A stretch of DNA of 64,000 nt, from assembly GCF_001467745.1 (NCBI RefSeq), contig NZ_LNYG01000013.1:1978292-2042291 (forward strand), in the 5' to 3' direction. Below, in pieces: positions 25,486 through 36,001 of this stretch. Every line of letters starts with the position of its first letter. Position 1 is the first letter of the stretch. The DNA is from Legionella jamestowniensis (GTDB lineage: Bacteria; Pseudomonadota; Gammaproteobacteria; Legionellales; Legionellaceae). The position numbers and the translations under genes were made by a program. The notes below the pieces were generated by a model. It worked only from the letters and a program-made list of their open reading frames with translations. It was not told where the DNA came from and did no database searches.

Positions 25486-26393
25486 GTGCAGCAAAAACGA
25501 CCCTAGGCATTCTTGCGTTTGCTATTTTATTGGTGATACTTGCAAGTGTTTTTACAATTACCCAGGGACAACATGGCATTTTACTGCGGTTAGGCCGTTT
25601 GGTTATTGATAATAAGACCCAAGCAGTAAAAATTTTAGGCCCCGGCTTGCATATTAAAACGCCATTTATTGAAAATGTACGCATTTTTGATACCCGTATA
25701 CAGACTTTGGATATCAAATCGTCTCGTATTGTTACTAAAGAAAAGAAAGATGTAATTGCTGATTACTATGTCAAATGGCGAATTGCGGATCTTGCGCAAT
25801 ATTACAAATCGACAGGCGGTAATGAATTTAAGGCCGAGACTTTGCTTGAGCAACAGCTCAATACTTTCCTGCGTGCTGAATTTGGTAAGCGTACTATTTC
25901 AGACATATCAGGCGGCCGTGAGGATCTGACCGAAATTTTACGCGAAAAAGCAGAGCAACAAGCCGGCCACTTGGGAATTCAGATTGTTGATGTGCGTATT
26001 AAAGGGATCGAATTACCTGAAAATACCAGCAATAATATTTTTCAGCTAATGCGGGCTAATATGCAAAGAATCGCTAACAGCCATCGCGCTGACGGTAATG
26101 CTGTTGCAGAGGCAATCAGAGCTGCTGCTGATGCCAAAGTCACCATTTTATTGGCACAGGCACAGAGTGATGGACACAAAATGCGCGCTCGCGGTCAAGC
26201 GGAAGCTGCTAAAATTTATGCCGAGGCATTTAGTAAAAATCAGGATTTTTTTGCATTTTATCGTAGTTTGAAAGCTTATGAAGGAAGTTTTAATAGTAAG
26301 CGTGACATTCTGATCCTTGATCAAAGCAGCGCTTTTTTTGACTACTTTAAAAATGCGGGACGCAAAGGGAATGGTACTAACGGAAAAAACTGA
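25482..26393 (+). CDS. hflC: FtsH protease modulator HflC
   Basis: Partner of HflK in the periplasmic-side SPFH complex around FtsH. The 303-aa product has an N-terminal membrane anchor (ILAFAILLVILASVFTITQGQHGILLRLG) and the conserved KTPFIENVRIFDTRIQTLD and IVDVRIKGIELPE blocks. Its ATG overlaps the hflK stop (ATGA), so translation is coupled. A strong terminator follows 24 bp after the stop. Confidence 0.96.
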   Translation: MSAAKTTLGILAFAILLVILASVFTITQGQHGILLRLGRLVIDNKTQAVKILGPGLHIKTPFIENVRIFDTRIQTLDIKSSRIVTKEKKDVIADYYVKWRIADLAQYYKSTGGNEFKAETLLEQQLNTFLRAEFGKRTISDISGGREDLTEILREKAEQQAGHLGIQIVDVRIKGIELPENTSNNIFQLMRANMQRIANSHRADGNAVAEAIRAAADAKVTILLAQAQSDGHKMRARGQAEAAKIYAEAFSKNQDFFAFYRSLKAYEGSFNSKRDILILDQSSAFFDYFKNAGRKGNGTNGKN

Positions 26394-26417
26394 TATAATC
26401 GTCAATTTTGTCAAATT

Positions 26418-26443
26418 GGGTTAAGCATGCTTAACCCTTTTTT
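26418..26443 (+). terminator. Intrinsic terminator after hflC
   Basis: GGGTTAAGCA is followed directly by its complement TGCTTAACCC, then a run of six T. This is a strong plus-strand terminator ahead of the DUF2065 gene, whose promoter or read-through would have to pass it. Confidence 0.8.
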
Positions 26444-26457
26444 ATTGGAGGCTGTTT

Positions 26458-27964
<1,507 letters not shown>

Positions 27965-28027
27965 TCAATGCTTAACGTTGGTTTTCGCGTGGCAAGCCGT
28001 AACCATGTGTGGATGATTTTGTCTAGG

Positions 28028-28047
28028 TTGGGTCATTTTTGACCCAA
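28028..28047 (+). terminator. Hairpin downstream of purA
   Basis: TTGGGTCA and TGACCCAA form an 8-bp perfect stem around TTTT, 64 bp after the purA stop. There is no strong T run, so it may be a pause or rho-linked site. Confidence 0.55.
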
Positions 28048-28138
28048 TATGGAGTCTCAGGATTTACGTTGGGGTCCAAAAGCTCCCAAACTACTTATAA
28101 ACTAATTTGATATTAGAAACTCATAGGCAATAAGAGAT

Positions 28139-28183
28139 TTACTTAATGGTTGTTTAAGATGAGCTTAAACAACCATTAAGTAA
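28139..28183. terminator. Perfect 20-bp hairpin between convergent genes
   Basis: The left arm at 28139-28158 starts TTACTTAATGG, and the right arm at 28164-28183 ends CCATTAAGTAA. All 20 bases pair around a 5-base loop. It lies 8 bp past the stop of the minus-strand gene and after purA. Termination in both directions is the simplest reading, though the flanks lack long T runs. Confidence 0.6.
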
Positions 28184-28190
28184 AGATGAT

Positions 28191-28700
28191 TTAGGCATTA
28201 GACGGTGAAAGTGCTTCAAACGGAGGGAATTCTTCCTTAGGGGCAGTATGTTTTCCAGTGATTCCTACTGCTTGCACTCCAGTGGCGATTCCTCGCGTTA
28301 GCATCGCAACCGCTGATACTGGTAAAACGACCAGATCGATGATTGCTTGGCATAGATCTTTAATCAGAAAATCTGCCGTATCTAAATAAAACGATGCTGC
28401 ACTTTCATTACCATATAACTTACTAATTCCACCTAAAGCTGCAAATACAGCAGATAAACCACCCATAATAATGGGAACAATTACTAGTACGTAAGGATTT
28501 AATATTGCCAATCCTAGAATCGCCATCGGTTGAAAAGTGTGGCGTGCGCAATAAATGAATTCTTTTTTAGATTCATAAGGCTGAAAGAACATTTGTCTTG
28601 TTGTACGGGGATTTCGCCAAATTATGTCATCAGTAAAGAGATAATTCCTAGTTACCTTTGCTGAGCCTGTTAGGTACCCTATTGATAATTCCGTAGACAT
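28191..28700 (-). CDS. Hypothetical membrane-associated protein
   Basis: The 169-aa product is not one I recognise. Residues 60-90 form a long hydrophobic helix region (PMAILGLAILNPYVLVIVPIIMGG), and a second hydrophobic region lies at about 115-145. The N-terminal 30 residues (TGSAKVTRNYL..DDIIWRNP) resemble the N-terminus of the divergent neighbour at 28868 (TGTVSHTYYWL..GDIVYHNP). ATG 28700 is chosen over one 33 bases upstream because AGGATC precedes it. The pro-rich tail (KEEFPPFEALSPSNA) is probably unstructured. A genus-specific membrane protein or effector is possible. Confidence 0.75.
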   Translation of the reverse strand: MSTELSIGYLTGSAKVTRNYLFTDDIIWRNPRTTRQMFFQPYESKKEFIYCARHTFQPMAILGLAILNPYVLVIVPIIMGGLSAVFAALGGISKLYGNESAASFYLDTADFLIKDLCQAIIDLVVLPVSAVAMLTRGIATGVQAVGITGKHTAPKEEFPPFEALSPSNA

Positions 28701-28867
28701 TTTTGATCCTGTATTATAAAAGGGAAAAATCATATAATAAAATCACAAAAAACGCAATCTGATCAATATTTAATCTTATTGGCGCATGGCGGCATTGCAA
28801 TTATTGAAGTTGCATTTCTAGCTTAATTGTTCAATCATTGAGTAAACGAAAAATTACAGGGAATAAA

Positions 28868-29719
28868 ATGTTTTCTTCTTTTTGGCGCTGGTTTCAAAAT
28901 ACCCAACCAGTCAGTACTACCGGTACAGTCAGCCATACTTACTATTGGCTTAAAACGCTTATGTCAGGGGATATTGTTTACCACAATCCTCATTTCAAAG
29001 CGCCTGATACGGATGATCCTTCACTTCGCAAAGGCATTGCAATTTATTGCGTTCATGGCACAGCCGATCAACCAGGATCCTTTGCGAGAATAATTGAACG
29101 CCTATTGGAGAAAGGGCTCCCCGATTATATCTCTACTATACATTTGGTTTCTTTTGAACAGCGATATCAAGGAAAGGGTATTAAGTTTTTTGCACGCGAA
29201 TTGATGAAGAAAATACGTGCCAACGAACACGAACATGTCATTTTTATGGGGCATTCCAGAGGGGGACTCATCATTTCACGAGCAGCAGAATATCTTGCTG
29301 CCCATTGGGGTGTCGCTGTTCATTCTTTATTTTCCATCTGTGCGCCTTATAAGGGTTCGGATTGGGCGATGAAGCCAATATCCATGTTTTCTACCTCGGT
29401 CTCTCAAATGGAAGTGAAGTCGAAACTACTGGAGCAGCTCAATGAGGCCGTTAGCAACAGTAAGAACGACTATCATTTTATTGGCGCAGAAGAGGATGCG
29501 ATTGTTGCGCCCGCTGCTGCCTGTGTTGATAAGTATGTTGAAAAACACCCTGCCTCCAAATTGGTGCTAGATCGGCATGGCCATTTATCAATTATGTCCT
29601 CATGGCGTTTGGTGTCCTATATTCAAACACAATTAGTGGAGCTTGGTAATCGATTATTTCCCAAAGTCCCTGAAGAATCTTTGTCAGAGAAAGATTTTTA
29701 TAAAGCACCCAACTATTAA
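28868..29719 (+). CDS. Alpha/beta hydrolase (lipase-like) of unknown substrate
   Basis: The 283-aa product has the alpha/beta hydrolase pattern: AIYCVHGTADQPGSF near residue 60 (oxyanion His-Gly), FMGHSRGGLIISRAAEYLAAHWG near residue 127 with nucleophile Ser in GHSRGG, a conserved Asp region (GAEEDAIVAPAAA), and terminal LDRHGHLSIM with the catalytic His. No signal peptide is seen. ATG 28868 is preceded by CAGGGA; a TTG 30 bases earlier is a weaker option. Its N-terminus shares a motif with the divergent gene at 28191..28700, so the two may function together. Confidence 0.82.
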   Translation: MFSSFWRWFQNTQPVSTTGTVSHTYYWLKTLMSGDIVYHNPHFKAPDTDDPSLRKGIAIYCVHGTADQPGSFARIIERLLEKGLPDYISTIHLVSFEQRYQGKGIKFFARELMKKIRANEHEHVIFMGHSRGGLIISRAAEYLAAHWGVAVHSLFSICAPYKGSDWAMKPISMFSTSVSQMEVKSKLLEQLNEAVSNSKNDYHFIGAEEDAIVAPAAACVDKYVEKHPASKLVLDRHGHLSIMSSWRLVSYIQTQLVELGNRLFPKVPEESLSEKDFYKAPNY

Positions 29720-29756
29720 GAATAGGGGGGCATACCCGTCTAAATTAAAATTTAAC

Positions 29757-29885
29757 ACCTCCATCCTGAGTATCCCAACCACTGTGGCAAACATCAAAAA
29801 AGACGACCGTCATCCCGAACGTAGTGAGGGATCTTCTTTGTATCAGGAGATGTCTCACTACGTTCGACATGACGTATGTCATTAG
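29757..29885. repeat. MITE-like palindromic element, copy 2 (inverted relative to copy 1)
   Basis: The segment CCATCCTGAGTATCCCAACC, ACATCAAAAAAGACGACCG, CATCCCGAACGTAGTGAGGG and GATGTCTCACTACGTTCGAC follows, in the same order, the reverse complement of 3286..3439. The two halves around 29810-29830 and 29853-29872 are again inverted to each other. The outer ends are less perfect than in copy 1. It lies just past the alpha/beta hydrolase stop. Confidence 0.7.
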
Positions 29886-29895
29886 GAGCAAAGTG

Positions 29896-29929
29896 AAGCA
29901 ATCCAGAACAGATTTTTGTTCAAAGAATG
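29896..29929. repeat. Fragment of the GATTGCTTC repeat family
   Basis: Starts AAGCAATCCAGAACAG and ends GTTCAAAGAATG. About 27 of 34 bases match the reverse complement of 15220..15253. It abuts MITE-like copy 2, so two repeat families are joined here. Confidence 0.55.
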
Positions 29930-29933
29930 TTAA

Positions 29934-31415
29934 CTACGTTGAGTACTTTTTTTCAAATTGAGCTAATTTTTCTTCCAGTCGCCATTGCAAAGTGGCTTTT
30001 TCACTGGTTTTAATAAATTTTAGGCACTGTAGACTATGTAAATGTTCACATTCCTTTACAGGTTTGGCGCTTGCAGCATCAAGCCAAAAATTTTGGCCAG
30101 GTAGAAAACTATAAGTTAGTGCATTACGGTTTATTTGTTTTAATTCCGTGTAACTAAGATTATGATCCATGACAGCCTTCACGTACTCTCGGGTCAAATC
30201 AGTGCGCAATATTCCTTCATCATCCGTTGATAGGACAACCGGTACATTATTTGTTAAATAATAGCGTAAAGGATGTTGCTTGCCTTGGATATTAAGAATT
30301 TTTTGATTACTGGTTAAATTAACTTCAACCGCAATTTGCTGTTTAGCCATTTGTTTGAGGAGTTGTGAGACATTATTTTCGTACGCAATAGCGGTGCCAT
30401 GACCAATTCGTTCTGCATGCGCAATATTGATTGCTTCAGTAATATGGGAATTTAAAACGTCAGGGACTACAGCCCCCGGTTCCAATTCACCCGCATGCAA
30501 GCTTACATGCACGTTTGGATAGGCTTGCCGTAAAAATGCAAAGACTTTCATTTGTTGATGATAATCACGCAGGGAAATCAAACCATCTTCTGGTTGTACC
30601 AAATTAACAGCAACAATTTCATTGGACTGTGAAGCGGCAGCAAAGCCATTTAAGGCTTGGGCAAAAACTTTTTCCAAAGGCTGTTCACGCAACACAAAAT
30701 ATTGAAATTTTACAGTCAACTGACAAGCGTCTTGCTCAGGTTGCTTATCGCAATTTAAAAGTTTTTTTGTTTTTTGCAAAAGAGCAGAGGTCTCATTCAC
30801 CGTAAAGCGTATATTGTTTTGAAAATCTGGGTTTGCCAGTAATTTTGTTTTCGCTTGGATAAAGGACCCACTTAAAAGGTTTGGATCAGCAAATCCTGTG
30901 GAATTAGCATTGTCCGGCAAAATCATGACTTCCATATATTGTTCATGTTGATTGGCCGCTCGTTGCATGATTTCAGTAAGAAGTTCTGGGCTATGGTTAG
31001 TGATTACAGGGATGAATTTATAAAAACTATTAAAAAAATGGTCGTGACCTGATTCCTGAAGGGGTTGAAAGTTTTTCATAGACCAGGCTTCAATGGTCTT
31101 TTCATAAAAATTAGGTCGGTTTATCACTTCCTGAATGGGAATACCTTGGCAATCCTCAACGATTTTAGTGAGGTTAAATGTATTTTTACTTAAACAATAA
31201 TTGCCTTTGGCAACGACAGACAACATGGTTTCAGGATAAGCTCCGCCCGCGAGATGGTAGTGCAATTCACCACCTTTAGGCATGGCTTTAAGAAAGGCAT
31301 ACAAGGCATTTGGATCGTTTTTAATCGTATCAAAGTGATTGTGGATATTATTAGCAAAACTAAAGGATTGATTAATTAGAAAAAAGCCAAGAAATAAAAT
31401 TTTAAAAAAACGCAT
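29934..31415 (-). CDS. Exported adenosine deaminase (ADGF/CECR1-like)
   Basis: The 493-aa product has a signal peptide (about residues 1-21, RFFKILFLGFFLINQSFSFA) and an adenosine/AMP deaminase barrel. Metal ligands H52 and H54 lie in GGELHYHLAGG. SLHAGE follows near residue 315, ERIGHGTAI near 345, and LSTDDEG near 405. The family usually has STDDP; here the Pro is Glu. Secretion plus the length of nearly 500 aa recall eukaryotic extracellular adenosine deaminase growth factors more than the 330-aa cytoplasmic enzyme. It would deaminate adenosine in the periplasm or outside the cell. Confidence 0.88.
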   Translation of the reverse strand: MRFFKILFLGFFLINQSFSFANNIHNHFDTIKNDPNALYAFLKAMPKGGELHYHLAGGAYPETMLSVVAKGNYCLSKNTFNLTKIVEDCQGIPIQEVINRPNFYEKTIEAWSMKNFQPLQESGHDHFFNSFYKFIPVITNHSPELLTEIMQRAANQHEQYMEVMILPDNANSTGFADPNLLSGSFIQAKTKLLANPDFQNNIRFTVNETSALLQKTKKLLNCDKQPEQDACQLTVKFQYFVLREQPLEKVFAQALNGFAAASQSNEIVAVNLVQPEDGLISLRDYHQQMKVFAFLRQAYPNVHVSLHAGELEPGAVVPDVLNSHITEAINIAHAERIGHGTAIAYENNVSQLLKQMAKQQIAVEVNLTSNQKILNIQGKQHPLRYYLTNNVPVVLSTDDEGILRTDLTREYVKAVMDHNLSYTELKQINRNALTYSFLPGQNFWLDAASAKPVKECEHLHSLQCLKFIKTSEKATLQWRLEEKLAQFEKKYST

Positions 31416-31522
31416 AATTCAATGAACAAAACAAGTAGGTTTCAATTATCTCATAAATGCTAAAAAGCACCTAATATCTTACACAGGGAGTATAAAAAAA
31501 TAACATATGCGGGAAGCAGGGT

Positions 31523-31543
31523 AGGGGCTATACAATAGCCCCT
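31523..31543 (-). terminator. Hairpin downstream of ctpA
   Basis: AGGGGCTA and TAGCCCCT form an 8-bp perfect stem around 5 bases, 20 bp past the ctpA stop on the minus strand. No immediate T run follows. Confidence 0.5.
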
Positions 31544-31563
31544 GAGTCTCATTGGGAAGTGAA

Positions 31564-32910
31564 TTAACGTTTGGCGACAGCTAAACCTTTCAGGATAGTC
31601 AATGCTGCATACAGTTGGTAATCCTCATGCAGCAGTGTTTCATCATTTTTAGAGGTTACTGTATTTTTTTGTTCAACACCTTCACTCTTATTAAGCAGAT
31701 GACCATTCAAATCGGCCTCGCTAAACCCTGCAAATGCCTCTGCTTTATTTTTATCAGCTTTAGGCACAGAAATTTCTTCAACGACGATATCTGGAGTAAT
31801 ACCTTTAGCCTGTATTGAGGTGCCAGCTGGAGTGTAATATAAAGCAGTGGTCAATTTGATGCCGCGTTTTTCATCCAGTGGTAATACGGTCTGTACAGAC
31901 CCTTTTCCAAAGCTTTGAGTGCCAAGAATTATGGCTCGCTTGTTGTCTTTTAATGCGCCAGCCACAATTTCAGAAGCAGAAGCAGAACCATTGTTGATTA
32001 AAACAACAAGCGGTGCATTATCAAGAATATCACCAGGGTTCGCCAAGGCTGTGAATTTAGAGCCGGGTAAACGTCCTTGGGTATAAACTATTAAGTCAGA
32101 TTTACCATTTTTTCCTGAGTCAAGGAAAGCATCAGAAACCTGAATTGCTGAGTCCAATAAACCCCCTGGGTTATTGCGCAAATCCAGAATAAGCCCTTTT
32201 AACTTCCCTCCAGATTCCTGCTTAAGTTGGGCAATGGCTTTTTCCATATCTTCACCTGTCATGGCTTGGAATTGGGTTAAGCGTATATATCCGTATCCAT
32301 CATCAAGCAGTTTACTTTTAACGCTTTTAATGAGAATTTTTTCACGTACCACAGAAAAAGTAAGTGGTTTATTTTCTCCTTTCCGCAAGATAGTTAAATC
32401 AAGGGTGGTGCCTTCTTTTCCACGCATCAGATCGACGGCTTCTTTCAAAGTAATCCCTTGGACGGAACGATTACCCAATTTAATAATATAATCACCCGCT
32501 TTAATACCCGCTTTAAACGCAGGTGTATCCACTAAGGGGGTTACTACTTTTACGACACCCTCTTCCATAGTCACTTCAATGCCTAAGCCGCCAAATTCAC
32601 CACTGGTTGACATTTGTAATTCTTTAAAAGCATCTTCATCGAGGTAGGTGGAGTGGGGATCCAAACCATTTAGCATCCCTCTTATCGCATTATCAAACAA
32701 TTCTTTATCGTCCACAGGCTTGACGTAATATTTTTTAATTTGCCCAATGGCATTGGAAAAACGTTGTACGTCTTCCATCGGTATTTTGCGTGTCGCTGTC
32801 TCTTCAGTCGTATTATTCATTTGAGCTGCAGTAAACGCCGGTGTCGGTAAAACAAAAGCGGTTGTGACTAAAGCGATGACTGCTTTATAATAAAACCGTT
32901 TGTTGTGCAT
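31564..32910 (-). CDS. ctpA: Carboxyl-terminal processing protease (S41, CtpA/Prc family)
   Basis: A periplasmic serine protease that trims C-termini of envelope proteins and often acts on peptidoglycan hydrolases. The 448-aa product starts at ATG 32910, after AAGGAG. It has a signal peptide (about 1-27, AVIALVTTAFVLPTPAFTA), a PDZ domain at about 85-165 (GGLGIEVTMEEGVVKVVTPL) and the tail-specific protease domain. The catalytic Ser is in NNGSASASEIVAGAL near residue 320 and the Lys in GTQSFGKGSVQT near residue 345. The frame is open 84 bases upstream without family similarity. It follows gpmI-envC, a common order. Confidence 0.94.
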   Translation of the reverse strand: MHNKRFYYKAVIALVTTAFVLPTPAFTAAQMNNTTEETATRKIPMEDVQRFSNAIGQIKKYYVKPVDDKELFDNAIRGMLNGLDPHSTYLDEDAFKELQMSTSGEFGGLGIEVTMEEGVVKVVTPLVDTPAFKAGIKAGDYIIKLGNRSVQGITLKEAVDLMRGKEGTTLDLTILRKGENKPLTFSVVREKILIKSVKSKLLDDGYGYIRLTQFQAMTGEDMEKAIAQLKQESGGKLKGLILDLRNNPGGLLDSAIQVSDAFLDSGKNGKSDLIVYTQGRLPGSKFTALANPGDILDNAPLVVLINNGSASASEIVAGALKDNKRAIILGTQSFGKGSVQTVLPLDEKRGIKLTTALYYTPAGTSIQAKGITPDIVVEEISVPKADKNKAEAFAGFSEADLNGHLLNKSEGVEQKNTVTSKNDETLLHEDYQLYAALTILKGLAVAKR

Positions 32911-33125
32911 ACTGTTTCTCCTTGGTAGTTTGGCGCGCAACAAGCGGCCAGCTCCGGGTATAAGTATATATAGCAATATAGATGCCAAGGGCAATTAGAG
33001 CTTGGGTAATAAATTCGCTATCCTTAAACCTTATTGATATTTAACGGGGCGTCCTGGTCTTGGTAGATAAATACTTACACTCCAATCTGAACTTTGGCTC
33101 GGTCTACAGAATTTATTAACAGCCT

Positions 33126-34244
33126 CTAAAACAACCATTCAAGCGGTGGAACCGCTTTACCACGGTGTCTTACTTCGAAGTATAGCCCGTTTTGTTTAAG
33201 TCCGCCGCTATGGCCTACCGCGGCAATAGCTTCCCCTTGCAAGACACTACTACCTTTCGATTTAAACAGCGATTGATTGTGAGCATAAAGCGTCATAAAC
33301 CCTTGTCCATGGTCAATAATTAAGAGTAATCCATATCCGTTTAACCAATCACTAAAAACAATTTTACCCGGATAAACGGCAGTAACAGGTGTTCCTTCTG
33401 CGGCAAAAAATGTCACTCCTTGATTCATTTTTTGGAAAGCATTGCGACTTCCTGGCACTGGTCTTGGTAGTTTATGCCGCATTTGAGTAAATGGCTTTTT
33501 GGCTTGCATCACGCTTTGTAAAGCAAGAGTTTTTAGCAGGTTGGTAAGGTTATCTTTGTTACGTTCATATTCCTCAAGCATATGTTGTTGGGTTTGAATT
33601 TCATTATTAAGTGATTGAATGACGGCTGTATGGTAATGTTTTGTATGCTCAAGCTGTTGTTGGTGGCTATTTAGTTTATTTTGTAACTGTTGTTGTTCTG
33701 TAAGCTCTGTCTTTAGTGAATCCTGATTGAGAGTAATGTTGCGTTTGGTGTTATCTATCTGATCAATAATCTTTTGACGTGACTGGATTAGGTATTGATA
33801 AAAGGTCAATAAACGACTGATTGCATAAGGCTCATCTTGATTTATTATCCATTTAAGTGGTTCATATTGACCCATTTTGTAGCGTGTTTTCACATGAGTG
33901 GCTAGTAATTGTTGTTGCACGGCCAATTGCTTATTCAACTCATTAAGATGCTGCTGTAACATGACAATTTTTTGTTGCTTGGATGTCATATCATTTTGAA
34001 TGGTGCGTAACTGCCGTATTCCTTCGCCAATTTGCTTTTCTGTGGCTGCAAGTTCTTGGTTTAGCACCCCACGTCTGTCGTTAGCAGAGGCTAATGTTTG
34101 TTTTAACTTATGAATTTGGCTGTCTAATTTTTTTAATTTGGTTTTCGTTTGCACAATGGCAGCACTTTCGGACCAAGCAGAATTAATTAAAAAAAGAAAG
34201 AGTACGCAGCGTAACACTGCAGAAGTTTTAATCTGTAAAGTCAT
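33126..34244 (-). CDS. envC: Murein hydrolase activator EnvC
   Basis: EnvC is recruited to the division site and activates the amidases AmiA/AmiB. The 372-aa product has a signal peptide (about 1-26), a long coiled coil at about 30-250 (many Gln, Leu and Lys heptads) and a C-terminal LytM domain (about 270-372). The LytM domain lacks the first zinc His (MNQGVTFFAAEGTPV in place of the HxGxD motif) but keeps IDHGQGFMTLYAH and YFEVRHRG. Degenerate LytM sites are the mark of EnvC activators. It overlaps gpmI by 4 bp. Confidence 0.92.
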   Translation of the reverse strand: MTLQIKTSAVLRCVLFLFLINSAWSESAAIVQTKTKLKKLDSQIHKLKQTLASANDRRGVLNQELAATEKQIGEGIRQLRTIQNDMTSKQQKIVMLQQHLNELNKQLAVQQQLLATHVKTRYKMGQYEPLKWIINQDEPYAISRLLTFYQYLIQSRQKIIDQIDNTKRNITLNQDSLKTELTEQQQLQNKLNSHQQQLEHTKHYHTAVIQSLNNEIQTQQHMLEEYERNKDNLTNLLKTLALQSVMQAKKPFTQMRHKLPRPVPGSRNAFQKMNQGVTFFAAEGTPVTAVYPGKIVFSDWLNGYGLLLIIDHGQGFMTLYAHNQSLFKSKGSSVLQGEAIAAVGHSGGLKQNGLYFEVRHRGKAVPPLEWLF

Positions 34245-35776
34245 TCATTTTCCACCAATAAAACTTCCCCAGTCATCTCAACAGGTATTTCAAGATCTAA
34301 CAATGTTAGCATGGTGGGCGCAATATCAATTAAGCTGCCTTGCTGACGGTTAAAATGCCAGTTTTCTCCAACAAAAAGGAGTGGGACAGGCTGGCACGTA
34401 TGCGCCGTATGGGCCTGCTGCGTCGTTTCGTCAAACATAGCTTCTGCATTCCCATGATCTGCTGTAATTAACAAAGCGCCTCCTTTCTCGGCTACAGCTT
34501 TTCCCACATCGTGCAGACAACGATCTAAACATTCAATCGCCTTTATTGTTGCTTTAAAATCACCGGAGTGCCCCACCATGTCAGCATTAGCATAATTGCA
34601 AATAATTACATCGTAGGCATCACTGTGTATGGCGTCGACCAAGGCATGGGTAAGTTCGGGTGCACTCATTTCTGGTAGTAAATCATACGTGGCTACTTGA
34701 GGAGAGGGGATTAGAATTCTATCCTCATTTTCAAACGCATGTTCTGAACCACCGTTAAAGAAAAAAGTGACATGAGCATATTTTTCAGTTTCGGCAATTC
34801 GCAATTGGCTTAAACCTGCTGCTGCAACCAATTCGCCGAATGTGTGATTAAGTATTAGAGGGGGGAAAGCACATTCGGTTGGCAAATTTTTGGCATAACG
34901 GGTCATGGTAATAAAGTGAGCCAGGTTCGGTTGCCGGGCACGTAAGAAACCGTCAAACGTTTCACTAATAAAGGCATGCGTTAATTGTCGCGCCCTGTCT
35001 GCTCGAAAATTAAAGAAGAATATTGAATCGCCGTCTTCAACAGGGCTAGGATTACCAATAATGGTTGGGGGGATAAATTCATCAAATTTATTTTCTAAAT
35101 AAAAATGTTGAATAGCCGCTTCTGCCGTTGAAAACTGAAAATTACTTTGACCTTCGGTGAGTAGGCGATAGGCAAGAGCACTTCTTTCCCAGCGTTGATC
35201 GCGGTCCATGGCGAAGTATCGCCCTGTGAGGGAGCATATTTTCCCAACGGGATATTGCTCCAATTGGTTATTAAGGCGTGCAATACTCTGTAAGGCACTT
35301 TGCGGTGGCGTATCCCTGCCATCCAAGAAAAGATGCAAACATACTTTGTTGAAACTATATTGATGGCATAACGCTAAAAAAGCGAATAAATGCGCTTCAT
35401 GGCTATGTACTCCGCCAGGCGAGAGCAACCCCATAACATGCAAGTGTTTGTCTTGTTGCTGAGTGTCTTGTATGACGTTATGAAAGGCTTCGTTGCTAGC
35501 GAACCCCCCATTTTTGATGGCATTATTAATACGCGTAAAATCCTGGGGAATAATACGCCCTGCACCAATATGCATATGGCCAACTTCGGAATTTCCCATT
35601 TGTTCATCAGGTAAACCAACCTCATGTCCTGAGGCATCGAGTAATATATGAGGATAGGCAGACCACCACTTATCCCACTGCGGGGTATCTGCCAAGGCTA
35701 TAGCATTATGAGGTATTTCTTCTCGATAGCCCCAGCCGTCAAGAATAATTAAGACGAGTGGTATCCTTTTTTGCAT
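34241..35776 (-). CDS. gpmI: 2,3-bisphosphoglycerate-independent phosphoglycerate mutase
   Basis: It interconverts 3- and 2-phosphoglycerate with two Mn ions. The 511-aa product has ILDGWGYREE at the N-terminus, the phospho-Ser site NSEVGHMHIGAGR near residue 63, HSHEAHLFAF, DGRDTPPQSA, the NADMVGHSGD metal-site block near residue 395 and ITADHGNAEAM near residue 440. Full length. It starts the gpmI-envC pair, with which ctpA is linked. Confidence 0.96.
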   Translation of the reverse strand: MQKRIPLVLIILDGWGYREEIPHNAIALADTPQWDKWWSAYPHILLDASGHEVGLPDEQMGNSEVGHMHIGAGRIIPQDFTRINNAIKNGGFASNEAFHNVIQDTQQQDKHLHVMGLLSPGGVHSHEAHLFAFLALCHQYSFNKVCLHLFLDGRDTPPQSALQSIARLNNQLEQYPVGKICSLTGRYFAMDRDQRWERSALAYRLLTEGQSNFQFSTAEAAIQHFYLENKFDEFIPPTIIGNPSPVEDGDSIFFFNFRADRARQLTHAFISETFDGFLRARQPNLAHFITMTRYAKNLPTECAFPPLILNHTFGELVAAAGLSQLRIAETEKYAHVTFFFNGGSEHAFENEDRILIPSPQVATYDLLPEMSAPELTHALVDAIHSDAYDVIICNYANADMVGHSGDFKATIKAIECLDRCLHDVGKAVAEKGGALLITADHGNAEAMFDETTQQAHTAHTCQPVPLLFVGENWHFNRQQGSLIDIAPTMLTLLDLEIPVEMTGEVLLVENE

Positions 35777-36001
35777 TACAAAAATCTCATCATTTAAAAG
35801 CAGAATTATATACTGCTTTTAAATATTTCCTAGAAGTTTACTTGATTAGATCGAGGCAAAGTCTTGTTTAGTTGCAATAGAAATAACGTAGGATTTGTTC
35901 TGTTTAATATTAAACACGACTAGTCTAGGCCAAGCCTCTGTAATACAGTACTTAATATTTTGCTCTAAAGCAGTTAGACTATCAGCCATTTTGAATGTTG
36001 G

